Part shown: piece after piece, positions 1 through 9,029 of the stretch | Layout: the number at the start of each line of letters is the position of its first letter | Numbering within the stretch: the first letter of the stretch is position 1 | Assembly (NCBI GenBank): GCA_947176505.1 | Contig: CAMWQW010000002.1 | Location: forward strand, 62,001 to 126,000 | DNA: 64,000 nt | From: an uncultured Lachnospiraceae bacterium | GTDB lineage: Bacteria; Bacillota; Clostridia; Lachnospirales; Lachnospiraceae | Reading direction: 5' to 3' | Made by a program: the position numbers and the translations under genes | The notes under the pieces: model-generated | What the model was told of the DNA's origin: nothing | Databases searched by the model: none | Seen by the model: only the letters and a program-made list of their open reading frames with translations

Positions 1-706
1 CTCCATGCAAAAGGTATGTGCCGGGATTCCCCTCCTTGTAATCGCCTACAATTTCTTCTATGATATTTTTCTGTACATCACTCAGTACAACCCTGTTTTC
101 ACTCCCATCCATATGTTTGACCGGATTGCGGTACAAACTTTCTGTCTCTATTTTCAGGTACCCCTGTTTCTCCAAAGACTGCAATGTTGCCGATGACACG
201 TTCAGCTTCTGCCTGAGTAGTTCATAAGGAAGGACTTCCTCCTGCGACAGTGCATAAAGTGTTCTGGCTTTTGCTGCTTGATGCTTTTTACTGCAAATCT
301 GCGCTGCCTGAAGCAGTTCTTCCGGCAAAAGGCATCGCGTAACCTTCTTTTTTTCCAGTTGCTTCAGCTTCTGCTTCACGGGAATTACAGTCTTTAGTGC
401 TGCAATCATCGTAGACCCGTACTGCCTCTTTAACCAATAAGCTATCTGTATCTGGTTCCCTTCCGCAGTAATACCTTTATCATCTACCGCCGTGATTGTC
501 TTTAATTTGTCAACCGGATAATTCGGCTCATCGGATAGGTCTATCACATAACCGATTTTATCACGGTCGCCACCGCCGAAAGGCACATGTACACGCACCC
601 CCGGATATACGGCGTCTGACAGTTCCTGCGGAATGATATATTGAAAAGGTCTGTCTACTTTTTCATGAGAAATATCTATGATAACATCCGCATACTTTGC
701 CGCCAT
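1..706 (-). CDS. priA: Primosomal protein N' (replication restart helicase PriA), N-terminal part
   Basis: The frame runs from an ATG at 706 off the left edge, so only about the first 235 residues are present and no stop is seen. The opening residues (MAAKYADVIIDISHEKVDR, then RPFQYIIPQEL and PGVRVHVPFGGG) match the 3'-DNA-binding domain of PriA, followed by a winged-helix region (YELLRQKLNVSSATLQSLEKQG). The piece ends just before the expected Walker A motif. PriA reloads the replisome at stalled forks as a 3'-5' helicase. A GGAAGG ribosome site lies just upstream, only 7 bases after the murE stop, so the two genes are very likely cotranscribed. The call rests on the N-terminal domain alone because the helicase domain is outside the window. 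Confidence 0.88.
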   Translation of the reverse strand, partial: MAAKYADVIIDISHEKVDRPFQYIIPQELSDAVYPGVRVHVPFGGGDRDKIGYVIDLSDEPNYPVDKLKTITAVDDKGITAEGNQIQIAYWLKRQYGSTMIAALKTVIPVKQKLKQLEKKKVTRCLLPEELLQAAQICSKKHQAAKARTLYALSQEEVLPYELLRQKLNVSSATLQSLEKQGYLKIETESLYRNPVKHMDGSENRVVLSDVQKNIIEEIVGDYKEGNPGTYLLHG

Positions 707-713
707 GCCGTCT

Positions 714-2180
714 CTACCTTCCTTCAAGTATCTCCTGAATCAGCACACGCTCATCCATAGGATATTTCACTCCGTTAATCTCCTGATAGTCTTCATGTCC
801 CTTGCCCGCCAAAACAATGATATCCCCCGGCTCACCATGAGATATTGCATATGCAATCGCCTCTTTTCTATCACAGATTTCCACATATTTGCCTTCTGTC
901 CTGCCAATACCGATCTTAATATCATCAATGATTGCCTGCGGCTCCTCGGTTCTCGGATTATCTGACGTGATGATCGTCAGATCCGCCATTCTGCCGCTGA
1001 CCTCACCCATCTCATATCTTCTGGATTTTGCGCGGTCGCCGCCGCAGCCGAAAAGACAAACCAGTCTGTGCGGTTCATATGCCCGTAAAGTAGCTAACAG
1101 GCTCTTGAGTGCCATGGCATTATGTGCATAATCTATCATCAGTGTAAATTCATCGGACACCTTAACCGGCTCAATTCTGCCTTTTACTTTAGCCGTAAGC
1201 AGAGCAGTTTTCACATTCTCCTCCGTCACACCGAAATGACGGCAGATGGCAATTGCCGTCAATGCATTGTATACACTGAATCTACCCGGGGTCGCTATTC
1301 TTGCATGAAAATTCATGAGTCCCGACGCATCAAATTCCATCCCCAGATTTCCCGCTTCTTTAATAAACGCAATGTTTTTCGCACATAAATCCGCCTCTGT
1401 ATCGATCCCGTATGTCTCCAATGCACAGGTGTGTCCCTGTGTGACCGCCTCCCAATGCGCATCATCACAATTGACGATTCCTATCCTGCACTGCTTAAAC
1501 AGGAGCCCTTTGCAATGCAGATAATCATCGAAATCTTTATGCTCACCCTTGCCGATATGATCCGGTTCTAAATTCGTAAAAATACCGAAATCAAATGTAA
1601 ATCCCTGCGTCCTGTGAAGCATCAGCCCTTGCGAAGACACTTCCATTACCACGGTATCGCAGCCTTCATCCGCCATCTGTCTGAAATATTTCTGAACGAG
1701 ATAGGATTCCGGCGTGGTATGGTCCGCATGAATATGGGTATCTCCTATGATAATCTCAATCGTGCCAATCAGTCCGACTTTCCTGCCCGCTTTCTCCAAA
1801 ATAGATTTCACCAGATAAGTAGTAGTAGTCTTACCCTTTGTACCCGTAATACCGATAATTTTCATCTTTTCAGCCGGGTAATCAAAAAAGGCAGCCGACA
1901 GAAATGCCATTGCATAATGAGTATCCTGTACCTTAATCACCGTAACCCCGGTATTCTCCGGCAGTTCCACTTCCTTCTCTACCACAAGCACACCCGCACC
2001 CGCCGTCACGGCATCGGCAGCGAACTCATGTCCGTCCTTGATTGCACCCGGTATACAGATAAACATACTGTCCGGAACAACCTTGCGGGAATCATATATA
2101 ATATCTGACACTTCCTTGTCAAGCGTCCCTTGAATACATTCATAATCAATCTTCGCTAATAAATTTTTCAGCGCTGCCAT
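714..2180 (-). CDS. murE: UDP-MurNAc-tripeptide synthetase MurE (meso-DAP type)
   Basis: This 488-residue Mur ligase adds the third stem-peptide residue to UDP-MurNAc-L-Ala-D-Glu in cytoplasmic peptidoglycan precursor synthesis. The N-terminal substrate domain is followed by the ATP loop GITGTKGKTTTTYLV (about residue 110), a central domain with HTTPES and EVSSQGL, and a C-terminal domain with YAHNA and TSDNPRTEEP. The DNPR signature is the one associated with meso-diaminopimelate rather than lysine, which fits a Clostridia cell wall. Length is normal for the family. The start has an AGGAGG site, and a promoter is visible about 40 bases upstream. It is the first gene of a murE-priA unit. Confidence 0.96.
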   Translation of the reverse strand: MAALKNLLAKIDYECIQGTLDKEVSDIIYDSRKVVPDSMFICIPGAIKDGHEFAADAVTAGAGVLVVEKEVELPENTGVTVIKVQDTHYAMAFLSAAFFDYPAEKMKIIGITGTKGKTTTTYLVKSILEKAGRKVGLIGTIEIIIGDTHIHADHTTPESYLVQKYFRQMADEGCDTVVMEVSSQGLMLHRTQGFTFDFGIFTNLEPDHIGKGEHKDFDDYLHCKGLLFKQCRIGIVNCDDAHWEAVTQGHTCALETYGIDTEADLCAKNIAFIKEAGNLGMEFDASGLMNFHARIATPGRFSVYNALTAIAICRHFGVTEENVKTALLTAKVKGRIEPVKVSDEFTLMIDYAHNAMALKSLLATLRAYEPHRLVCLFGCGGDRAKSRRYEMGEVSGRMADLTIITSDNPRTEEPQAIIDDIKIGIGRTEGKYVEICDRKEAIAYAISHGEPGDIIVLAGKGHEDYQEINGVKYPMDERVLIQEILEGR

Positions 2181-2219
2181 CTAATACCTCCTACTCTTTC
2201 GAGTTTATATTCATTCTAT

Positions 2220-2248
2220 ACCATAGCACGAAAACCTCTGTTTTTCAA
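2220..2248 (-). promoter_or_regulatory. Sigma-A-type promoter for murE-priA
   Basis: On the minus strand TTGAAA and TATGGT are separated by exactly 17 bases, about 40 bases upstream of the murE ATG. The remaining upstream 150 bases are AT-rich and hold an AGATAGT/ACTATCT hairpin (2354-2377) of unknown role. Confidence 0.55.
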
Positions 2249-2398
2249 CTTTTGCGAACCTACCCGTTTTTTTAATTTTTCTTAATGTATTTTTATTTTT
2301 TTATAACATTCTAAACACATTTTGGACACAATTACACATTATGATGTTAATCAAGATAGTTGATGAACTCACTATCTCCCCCCTCATAAGAAAATGCG

Positions 2399-2426
2399 AA
2401 AAAGTCCGGTTCACCCGGACTTTTTT
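2399..2426 (-). terminator. Rho-independent terminator of recJ, overlapping its stop codon
   Basis: Perfect 9-bp arms (2401-2409 and 2415-2423) enclose a 5-base loop and are followed on the minus strand by a T run. The recJ stop codon (2411-2413) lies in the loop, so the last codons of recJ form the upstream arm. Confidence 0.85.
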
Positions 2427-4216
2427 GTTGCACCATCCGCATCACCCCTACAATAATCCTGCATAATCATTTGCAGGCTCTCTCTTCCCTGATATACATT
2501 TAAATCCGGGTAATAAATCACATGAATGCATATGCTGCCACCTGTTCCTTGATACAGTCTGTCATACGCGTCCTGCCCGAATCCGTCTATCAAAAAAGCA
2601 TGCCATGTCTCCATATTGCCAAAGTACATCATCTCATACCGTCTGCCCTGCTCATCTTCTACGGTATACTTTCCCACATTACTATTCTTGCCGAGTATCC
2701 TGCCCTTTATCAACCTTACATTCTTCTGGGCAAATACCGGTTTAGGGTTGCCGTTACCGAAAGGCTCTAACACCGATAGCTGCCGCACAAACTCTGCCGT
2801 CACATAGGACATCGGCATGGGGACATCTATATGTATCTTTTCTTCTAGGTCTTCTTCTGTCAACCCGCAGTGCTCATTCAGGTAACTACGGAATGCCTCC
2901 ACATTCTCCTCTGGCATGGACACCCCCGCCGCCATCTTATGTCCTCCGTATTTTGTATACAACGCCTTGCATTCACTCATCTTATCATACATATGATAAG
3001 TCTCTATGGAACGTCCGGATCCTTTGACCCCTTCCTCCGCCTTCGTCAGCACGAAAACCGGCTTATAGTATCGTTCCCTGAGCCGCCCCGCAATAATACC
3101 GGCAAGGCTCTCGTGACATTCCGGAAGATAAACGACAAGAACTTTGTCATCTAAAAGAGCGCTTTCCTCTATCATCTGAGTCGCCTGTTTCGTTCCCTGC
3201 AGGGTCATATTTTTCCTGCTGTCATTTAGTTCCTTCAGCTCTCCGGCAATGGTTACCGCCTCCGCCCGATCATGTGTCCTAAACATTTGTAACGCCCGGT
3301 TCGCCGTGTCCAGCCTTCCGGTAGCATTCAGGCAGGGACCCAGTACGAAACCGATATGATATGCCGACAACGGCTTATTCTGTAATCCGTTGACCGTTAC
3401 AAGTGCCTGCATACCGGCATTTGGCGACATCGCAATCAATTTGAGCCCATACTTGACAATAATACGGTTCTCATCTATCAGCTCCATCACATCTCCTACG
3501 GTTGCAAAAGCCGCAAACGCCATAAGCTCTTGGAGCAGTCCGGCGCCATTTTCAACCGGTATTGTATCAAACAAAACCTGCATTAACTTGTAAGCAACCA
3601 CCGCCCCGCAAATACCGTCAAAGGGATATCCACAGGCATTTTGTTTCGGATCTACAACCGCGTCCGCATCCGGCGGGCACTCTGCTCTTACGCCATCCTC
3701 TGCCATCTCATAAGGCACTTCATGGTGATCTGTAACAACTACAGTCATGCCAAGCGACTTGGCATAAGCAATCTGTCCCTTCGCTGCAATTCCGTTATCG
3801 CATGTCAGTATCGTATCGATTCCATCCTCACGTGCCTTAGCAATCATGTCGTCATTCAGTCCGTATCCATCCTGAATGCGGTGCGGTATCACGACATCTA
3901 CATCTGCACCGCAGCACTCTAAGCCCGTAAGCAGAATATAGGCAGCACAGACACCATCAATATCATAATCTCCTATCACGCGGATTCTCTTCTTACATCT
4001 GATTTTATCCTGTAGAATATGTACCGCTTTTTCTGCATCTTTAAGCAGGTACGGGGAATGCATGTCATCCGGTACTCCATGCAGAAATCGATTGATTTCC
4101 TCTTCCGTCTCAATATCTCTATTACGGATAACTCTTGCAATCACCGGGTCAATATGAAACATATCCGCTATTTTTGCAAAATCCGCCTTTTTGGCGGATA
4201 CCATCCATTTCGCCAC
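2411..4216 (-). CDS. recJ: Single-stranded-DNA-specific exonuclease RecJ
   Basis: This 601-residue DHH-family 5'-3' exonuclease acts on single-stranded DNA in recombination and repair. Visible motifs are IGDYDIDGVCAAY (motif I, about residue 100), LTCDNGI, VVVTDHHEVP (the DHH motif) and AVVDPKQNACGYPF, followed by the DHHA1 region with LGPCLNATGRL and GGHKMAAGVSM, and a C-terminal OB-like domain (EPFGNGNPKPVFA). The size is typical of RecJ. The start is GTG at 4216, preceded by a purine-rich AAAGAGAT stretch; an ATG four codons downstream is an alternative. It follows secDF on the same strand, an order I recall from other Clostridia. Confidence 0.95.
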   Translation of the reverse strand: MAKWMVSAKKADFAKIADMFHIDPVIARVIRNRDIETEEEINRFLHGVPDDMHSPYLLKDAEKAVHILQDKIRCKKRIRVIGDYDIDGVCAAYILLTGLECCGADVDVVIPHRIQDGYGLNDDMIAKAREDGIDTILTCDNGIAAKGQIAYAKSLGMTVVVTDHHEVPYEMAEDGVRAECPPDADAVVDPKQNACGYPFDGICGAVVAYKLMQVLFDTIPVENGAGLLQELMAFAAFATVGDVMELIDENRIIVKYGLKLIAMSPNAGMQALVTVNGLQNKPLSAYHIGFVLGPCLNATGRLDTANRALQMFRTHDRAEAVTIAGELKELNDSRKNMTLQGTKQATQMIEESALLDDKVLVVYLPECHESLAGIIAGRLRERYYKPVFVLTKAEEGVKGSGRSIETYHMYDKMSECKALYTKYGGHKMAAGVSMPEENVEAFRSYLNEHCGLTEEDLEEKIHIDVPMPMSYVTAEFVRQLSVLEPFGNGNPKPVFAQKNVRLIKGRILGKNSNVGKYTVEDEQGRRYEMMYFGNMETWHAFLIDGFGQDAYDRLYQGTGGSICIHVIYYPDLNVYQGRESLQMIMQDYCRGDADGATKKSG

Positions 4217-4357
4217 TCTTATACCATCTCTTTCTTCTTCATCTGCACATTCCTTAACCTACCGGTTTACAGATATACAGTAAAACATAGGCGCCCTGTT
4301 TACCGCAGAACGCCTTTTTAACTAACATATGATTTTGTATCTCTGATTCAGAACCAA

Positions 4358-6625
4358 TTACTTCGCTGCTTCTTTCTTCACAATCTTCGTTCGCAGTACA
4401 TACCAGAATGCGCTCGCCAGACAGATGGAAGAATACGTACCGCAAATAATACCTGCGATAAGCGGCAGTGCAAACTCTCTGATGGAAGACACACCGAACA
4501 CTTCAAGCGCCGCCACCATAAAGAATGTCGTCAAAGAAGTAAAAATACTTCTGGACAATGTCTGGGAAATACTCTTATTGACTACATCCTCCAAACTGTC
4601 TTTATCACGTTTATCTCTTAAGTTCTCACGGATACGGTCAAAGATAACGATAGTTGCATTGATGGAGTAACCTATGATTGTCAGCATACATGCAATAAAG
4701 GTATTGCCCACCGAAATCTTCACAACCGCATAGAATGCAAGTACTACAAGCACGTCGTGGACCAACGCGATTACGGAGCTTGCACCAAAACGGATATCCT
4801 TAAATCTAAACCAGATATATAACAGCATGAGTATGGTTGATACAAGAATTGCCTTAATGGCATCCGCCTGCATCTCGGAACTGACTGTTGCACTGATTGT
4901 CTCCGCCGTAATGCTGTTTGCATCCACGCCGAAATTCGTCGTCATGGTATCTGCAAACCGTTCTCTCTCTTCTACATTCAAAGTTCTCGTCTTAATGATG
5001 ACTTGATTGGAACCGGCTACCTTAGTCGTCTGTACATTGCCGTCACCCGTGATATCTTCAATCAGAGGTACAATCTGTGCGTCAATCTGCTCGATGCTCA
5101 TATCTTCGTTCAATGTCATGGTCGTGGAAGTACCACCCACGAAGTCAAGACTGTAATTGAGCGGCATATCCATCTGAGACTTGTTGATTCCCATCACTAC
5201 AAATCCTATCACAATCACTGCTGCAGACAGACCGAAGAAAAGATATCTCTTGGATAAGAAATGAATCGTCTTCTTCTCCTTCCCGACACCGTATGCTTTC
5301 TCACTCTGGACACCGAGTGCAAAAAATACATTGAGCAGATATTTCGTAATAACTAGCGCCGTAAACATAGATAATACGATACCCAAAATCAATGTAATCG
5401 CAAATCCCTTAATGGTGCCGCTTCCCATGGAAACAAGCACAAGCGCTGCTATGAATGTTGTAATATTACCATCTATAATAGCCGATAACGCTTTACTGAA
5501 ACCTATCTTCACAGAAGACTGTACCGTCTTGCCGGTAGCCAGTTCTTCTCTGATACGCGCAAAAATGATGACATTGGCATCAACCGCCATACCGACAGAC
5601 AAGATGATACCCGCAATACCCGGAAGCGTTAACGTCACCTCAAATGCATACAGTAAAATAATCATCAATTCCGTATACAAACACAGGGCAAGTGATGCCA
5701 CCAGACCGGGAACGTAATAAACCGCAATCATGAATAGAACTACAAGTCCAAAACCAACTGCCGCCGCAATCAGACTGGAGCGGATGGCTTCGGAGCCAAG
5801 CTGCGCGCCCACCACGTTGGAACGCAGCTCTTCGAGTTCCAGCTTCAATCCTCCGATACGGATTGTAGAAGCGATACGTTCTGCTTCCGCTGCCCCTGAC
5901 GGCACCGTAATCACTGCATTGCCGTCGGTGATGGCTGCCTGCACATTCGGTACGCTGACAAACTCATCGTCATAGTAAATCGCAATAGATTCGCCGTTAT
6001 CATATGCCTTCTGCGTCGCCTGCGCAAAGGCTGTCTTACCGGTATCATTCAACACCAATGTAACTACATTTTCTACATTTCCCATGGAATCCTGCTGTGC
6101 TCTCGCCTGCGCGTCTTCCACTTCCGTACCTGTCAGGACAATAGAACCGTCCGCCATCAGCTCATCTATTGTTTTGGTAAGGATGTATTGTATCTCTATG
6201 TTACCGTCCGCATCCATACCGTAGGTGCCTCCATAATTCGGATTACCTTCACTGTCTGTCTGTGCAATAAAATACAGACTTCCGGGCTTGCCCAATTCCT
6301 CCAGAATAGCGTTGGCATCGGACACACCGGGAATCTCGATATTGATTCGGTCGGCGCCTTCTTTATATACCTGCGCCTCCGTACTGTAATTCTCTACACG
6401 CTGCTGCAGCTTGTAGATTGTATCACTCATGTCCTCATCGCTCGGTTTCTCGTCACCGACAACCTGATATGTGATGCTGACGCCGCCTGCCAGATCCAAG
6501 CCTAACTTAATGCTGGATGCTGAGCCGGACTTGTCCATACCGACACCAAAAACTGCCGTGTAGCCAAGCAGTCCGAGTATCACAACAAATACAATCAGAC
6601 TGATTACCGCTCTGCTCTTTTTCAT
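4358..6625 (-). CDS. secDF: Protein translocase subunit SecDF (fused SecD-SecF)
   Basis: This 755-residue fusion carries two RND-type halves. The SecD half (about 1-425) has one N-terminal helix, the LGLDLAGGVSITYQV motif, a large extracytoplasmic domain and five helices, including GMAVDANVIIFARIREEL. The SecF half (about 455-745) begins after a second N-terminal helix and has YSLDFVGGTSTTMTL and GYSINATIVIFDRIRENL. SecDF uses the ion gradient to pull secreted chains through SecYEG. The ATG overlaps the scfB stop in an ATGA, so translation is coupled to the radical SAM gene. The ribosome site AAGGAG lies inside the end of scfB. A weak GC-rich hairpin (about 4286-4320) follows and may attenuate transcription. 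Confidence 0.96.
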   Translation of the reverse strand: MKKSRAVISLIVFVVILGLLGYTAVFGVGMDKSGSASSIKLGLDLAGGVSITYQVVGDEKPSDEDMSDTIYKLQQRVENYSTEAQVYKEGADRINIEIPGVSDANAILEELGKPGSLYFIAQTDSEGNPNYGGTYGMDADGNIEIQYILTKTIDELMADGSIVLTGTEVEDAQARAQQDSMGNVENVVTLVLNDTGKTAFAQATQKAYDNGESIAIYYDDEFVSVPNVQAAITDGNAVITVPSGAAEAERIASTIRIGGLKLELEELRSNVVGAQLGSEAIRSSLIAAAVGFGLVVLFMIAVYYVPGLVASLALCLYTELMIILLYAFEVTLTLPGIAGIILSVGMAVDANVIIFARIREELATGKTVQSSVKIGFSKALSAIIDGNITTFIAALVLVSMGSGTIKGFAITLILGIVLSMFTALVITKYLLNVFFALGVQSEKAYGVGKEKKTIHFLSKRYLFFGLSAAVIVIGFVVMGINKSQMDMPLNYSLDFVGGTSTTMTLNEDMSIEQIDAQIVPLIEDITGDGNVQTTKVAGSNQVIIKTRTLNVEERERFADTMTTNFGVDANSITAETISATVSSEMQADAIKAILVSTILMLLYIWFRFKDIRFGASSVIALVHDVLVVLAFYAVVKISVGNTFIACMLTIIGYSINATIVIFDRIRENLRDKRDKDSLEDVVNKSISQTLSRSIFTSLTTFFMVAALEVFGVSSIREFALPLIAGIICGTYSSICLASAFWYVLRTKIVKKEAAK

Positions 6626-8055
6626 AATGATTTCTCCTTTTCCTCATCGGCAAGCGCCGCTTTTATCATGATTGCGCACTCAACACGCTTTCTCTGCAAT
6701 TCACAGCCAAGGTCGTAAGCGCCGTTGATATTGCCACTGAAATTGTACGCGTTGGCAGCACAGCCGCCGCTGCAATAGAACTTGGCAAAGCAATCCTTAC
6801 ATTTATCCTTCGCATAGACATTACATGTTTTAAAAGTATCCCTGATATCCGTGCGGACAATCCCTTCATCCACATTACCCATCAGAAAATCTTCTTGTCC
6901 TACAAACTGATGGCACGGATAGAAATCACCCCAAGGAGTGACCGCAAGATACTCCGTTCCCGACCCACAGCCCGACAATCTTTTTGCCACGCAGGGACCA
7001 CCTTCTAAATCTATCATAAAATGAAAGAAATTAAAACCTTTTCCTTCTTTTTTTCTGTTAATATATTCCAATGCAAGTTTATCGTACTCGGCAAGAATCG
7101 CCGGAACGTCCTCTTGTCTAAGTGCATAATCCTCCGTATCAGCCGCCACCACGGGTTCCACGGATATCTGCTCAAATCCCTCGTTAGCCAGATGCTTGAC
7201 ATCCTCCGCAAAATCCAGATTATTTCTTGTAAAAGTTCCCCTCACATAATAATTCATCTGATTCCTGCTCTCGGCAACCTTCTTATACTTCGGAACCACC
7301 TCATCGTAACTTCCCTGTCCTCCTCTGTGGGGACGCATCAAGTCATGAATCTTTTTACGCCCGTCAATGCTTAAGACGATGTTTGCCATCTCTTTATTGG
7401 CAAATTCAAGGACCTCATCATCAAGCAATACTCCATTCGTTGTCAGCGTAAAACGGAATTTCTTATGCTTGGGCTCTTCAAGGCTTCTGCCGTACGCCAC
7501 CAGATCTTTAACGACCTGCCAGTTCATCAGAGGCTCTCCGCCGAAAAAATCCACCTCCAGATTCACTCTGCTTCCTGAATTAGCCACCAGAAAATCGAGC
7601 GCCTTCTTCCCGACTTCATAGCTCATGAGCGCTCTCCTGCCGTGATACTCACCTTCCTCTGCAAAACAGTATTTACAGGCAAGATTACAGTCATGCGCAA
7701 TATGAAGGCACAAGGCTTTTACCACGGTCTGACGATTCTTAAACTCGCCGATATATTTCTCATAGACATCCTCAGTATATAGCATACCCGCCTTGTACAA
7801 TTCAAGAATCTCTTCGACTGTCTCGCGAATCTCTTCATCGCTCATCGGTCTGTCATCCGCCGCCGTCTGCCCGATTCCTCCTGACAGTCCGGCTAAAACG
7901 TATGCCGTAACCTCTTCCTTACCCTCTATCTTCTTTGCAAGCGCTTCCTCCACAATCGGAATCACCCGATATGCCGCTTCATCCACCACATGCACACAGC
8001 CGCTGTTTACGTCCAGTACAATATAATACCCGTTACTTATATATTGATGTATCAC
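6622..8055 (-). CDS. scfB: Radical SAM/SPASM thioether maturase for the SCIFF peptide
   Basis: This 477-residue enzyme is predicted to form thioether bonds in the six-cysteine precursor encoded just upstream. An N-terminal RiPP-recognition-like region (about 1-100) opens with an unusual hydrophobic YYIVLDVNSG segment. The radical SAM motif CNLACKYC (CX3CX2C) is near residue 130, followed by FFGGEPLMNW, the SAM-binding GGEP motif. The C-terminal SPASM domain has the cysteines in GCGSGTEYLAVTPWGDFYPC, the CKDC segment and CSGGCAANAY that bind auxiliary Fe-S clusters. Family knowledge: SCIFF maturases are among the most conserved radical SAM peptide enzymes of Clostridia and make ranthipeptides. 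The neighbouring scfA fixes the substrate. A 121-base spacer with a hairpin separates the two genes. Confidence 0.95.
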   Translation of the reverse strand: MIHQYISNGYYIVLDVNSGCVHVVDEAAYRVIPIVEEALAKKIEGKEEVTAYVLAGLSGGIGQTAADDRPMSDEEIRETVEEILELYKAGMLYTEDVYEKYIGEFKNRQTVVKALCLHIAHDCNLACKYCFAEEGEYHGRRALMSYEVGKKALDFLVANSGSRVNLEVDFFGGEPLMNWQVVKDLVAYGRSLEEPKHKKFRFTLTTNGVLLDDEVLEFANKEMANIVLSIDGRKKIHDLMRPHRGGQGSYDEVVPKYKKVAESRNQMNYYVRGTFTRNNLDFAEDVKHLANEGFEQISVEPVVAADTEDYALRQEDVPAILAEYDKLALEYINRKKEGKGFNFFHFMIDLEGGPCVAKRLSGCGSGTEYLAVTPWGDFYPCHQFVGQEDFLMGNVDEGIVRTDIRDTFKTCNVYAKDKCKDCFAKFYCSGGCAANAYNFSGNINGAYDLGCELQRKRVECAIMIKAALADEEKEKSL

Positions 8056-8116
8056 TTCTATTCTCCTGTTGTTCTTCCATAGTCATCGTATATTAACATA
8101 TTATGTAGAAGCAGAA

Positions 8117-8142
8117 TAAGCAGCGACTCATAATCGCTGCTT
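8117..8142 (-). promoter_or_regulatory. Intercistronic hairpin between scfA and scfB
   Basis: Perfect 10-bp arms (8117-8126 and 8133-8142) with a 6-base loop lie 35 bases after the scfA stop. No long U run follows, so it looks like a partial terminator or an mRNA-stabilising element that would give more precursor than enzyme. Confidence 0.6.
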
Positions 8143-8176
8143 ACGCTTCCTATCTCTTTGCTTAACACAAAATCAA

Positions 8177-8320
8177 TTATCTTGCCTTCTCACAACTCTG
8201 GTTGCCCACCGTGCAGGATGTCTTGCAAGCTGACTGGCAGGATGTCTGACACTCGCCGCAGCCGCCCTTCTTCATAGACTCTTTCAAATCTCTTGTGCTC
8301 AATGTTTTAATATGTTTCAT
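8177..8320 (-). CDS. scfA: SCIFF ranthipeptide precursor (six cysteines in forty-five)
   Basis: A 47-residue peptide, read directly from the minus strand. It starts MKHIKTLSTRDLKESMKKGG and then carries cysteines at 21, 24, 28, 32, 36 and 43 before ending in EKAR. The six cysteines in about 45 residues, interspersed with Thr/Ser, match the SCIFF family. The leader is the basic N-terminal half and the Cys-rich half is the core, where the adjacent maturase would make Cys-to-Thr/Ser alpha-carbon thioether links. An AGGAGG ribosome site precedes the ATG by a normal distance. An extended -10 promoter sits about 95 bases upstream, so this gene probably has its own start of transcription. No protease or dedicated exporter gene is adjacent; SecDF follows the maturase. 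Confidence 0.95.
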   Translation of the reverse strand: MKHIKTLSTRDLKESMKKGGCGECQTSCQSACKTSCTVGNQSCEKAR

Positions 8321-8413
8321 GTGCTGTATCCTCCTTATATTATCATGCCGTTATCTGTTATCTCATTCCCGATTTGTAACAGTAATCACAATAGCCGTTT
8401 TATAACTTTATGT

Positions 8414-8422
8414 AGTATATCA
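8414..8422 (-). promoter_or_regulatory. Extended -10 promoter for scfA-scfB-secDF
   Basis: The minus strand reads TGATATACT, an extended -10 (TGnTATACT), about 95 bases upstream of scfA. The -35 is poor (TTTTCG at 17 bases). Confidence 0.5.
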
Positions 8423-8482
8423 CAGTTTTACTTACACGAAAAGCATTTTTTGCATTTTTTTATTCTTTCACAAACTGCGGTT

Positions 8483-8857
8483 CTAACTAATCATTCCTCC
8501 CAGCATACCGCTTCCCGCACATAAAAAGAAAACCGTAACCATATTCCCCGCTATGTCCTGCAGTCCTCTGTTAACAATTAAAGATACGATTACTAGAATC
8601 ACATAATATGCACACCCCATGGCAAGACCCCATAAATATTTCTTTTTACCCTCACGTTTACCGGCTATCAGTCCTACCGCAAAAGTAACCACTATGTATA
8701 TTCCGATGATACATATCGACACCACCTTCTCAGAAAGCCCAAAACGATACAGCATAAACGCCAAGAGTAACAGCAGACCCGCCGTCAGGATATATGCCGC
8801 CAGCATGCATTTTGTAACAAAAACTACTTTCTCTGTATAGATTTCCTTTTTCCCCAT
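8483..8857 (-). CDS. Small four-helix membrane protein (TIGR04086-like)
   Basis: A 124-residue protein with four predicted membrane helices (about 12-35, 40-62, 70-95 and 100-122) and a short basic loop (AGKREGKKKYLWGL). From memory it resembles the TIGR04086 family, found in Clostridia beside the SCIFF and SecDF genes; the context fits, but the function is unknown. The longer frame begins at 8869, but the GGAGGG ribosome site lies inside those first codons and points to the ATG at 8857. It is on the same strand as scfA, 162 bases upstream, and is transcribed divergently from the CorC-like gene. It might help export or tolerate the peptide; that is a guess from position only. Confidence 0.7.
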   Translation of the reverse strand: MGKKEIYTEKVVFVTKCMLAAYILTAGLLLLLAFMLYRFGLSEKVVSICIIGIYIVVTFAVGLIAGKREGKKKYLWGLAMGCAYYVILVIVSLIVNRGLQDIAGNMVTVFFLCAGSGMLGGMIS

Positions 8858-8923
8858 ATTTCCCTCCATTTGCGCAAAACTACTATAAAGATACTAAATA
8901 TATATTCTTGTCAGCGGAAAAAC

Positions 8924-8953
8924 TTGACACATTCTTATATTCCATAGTAATAT
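8924..8953 (+). promoter_or_regulatory. Promoter for the CorC-like gene
   Basis: TTGACA (8924-8929) and TAATAT (8948-8953) are separated by 18 bases. The leader then contains a 6-bp hairpin CATGCC-GTAA-GGCATG (8980-8995) with a GNRA-type loop, and a 14-base palindrome (8998-9011) directly before the ribosome site. Confidence 0.55.
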
Positions 8954-9029
8954 TCTTGTAACTGTCTAAAGGACATTAACATGCCGTAAGGCATGGATTA
9001 TATTAATATAATAAGGAGTGAACATTTCA

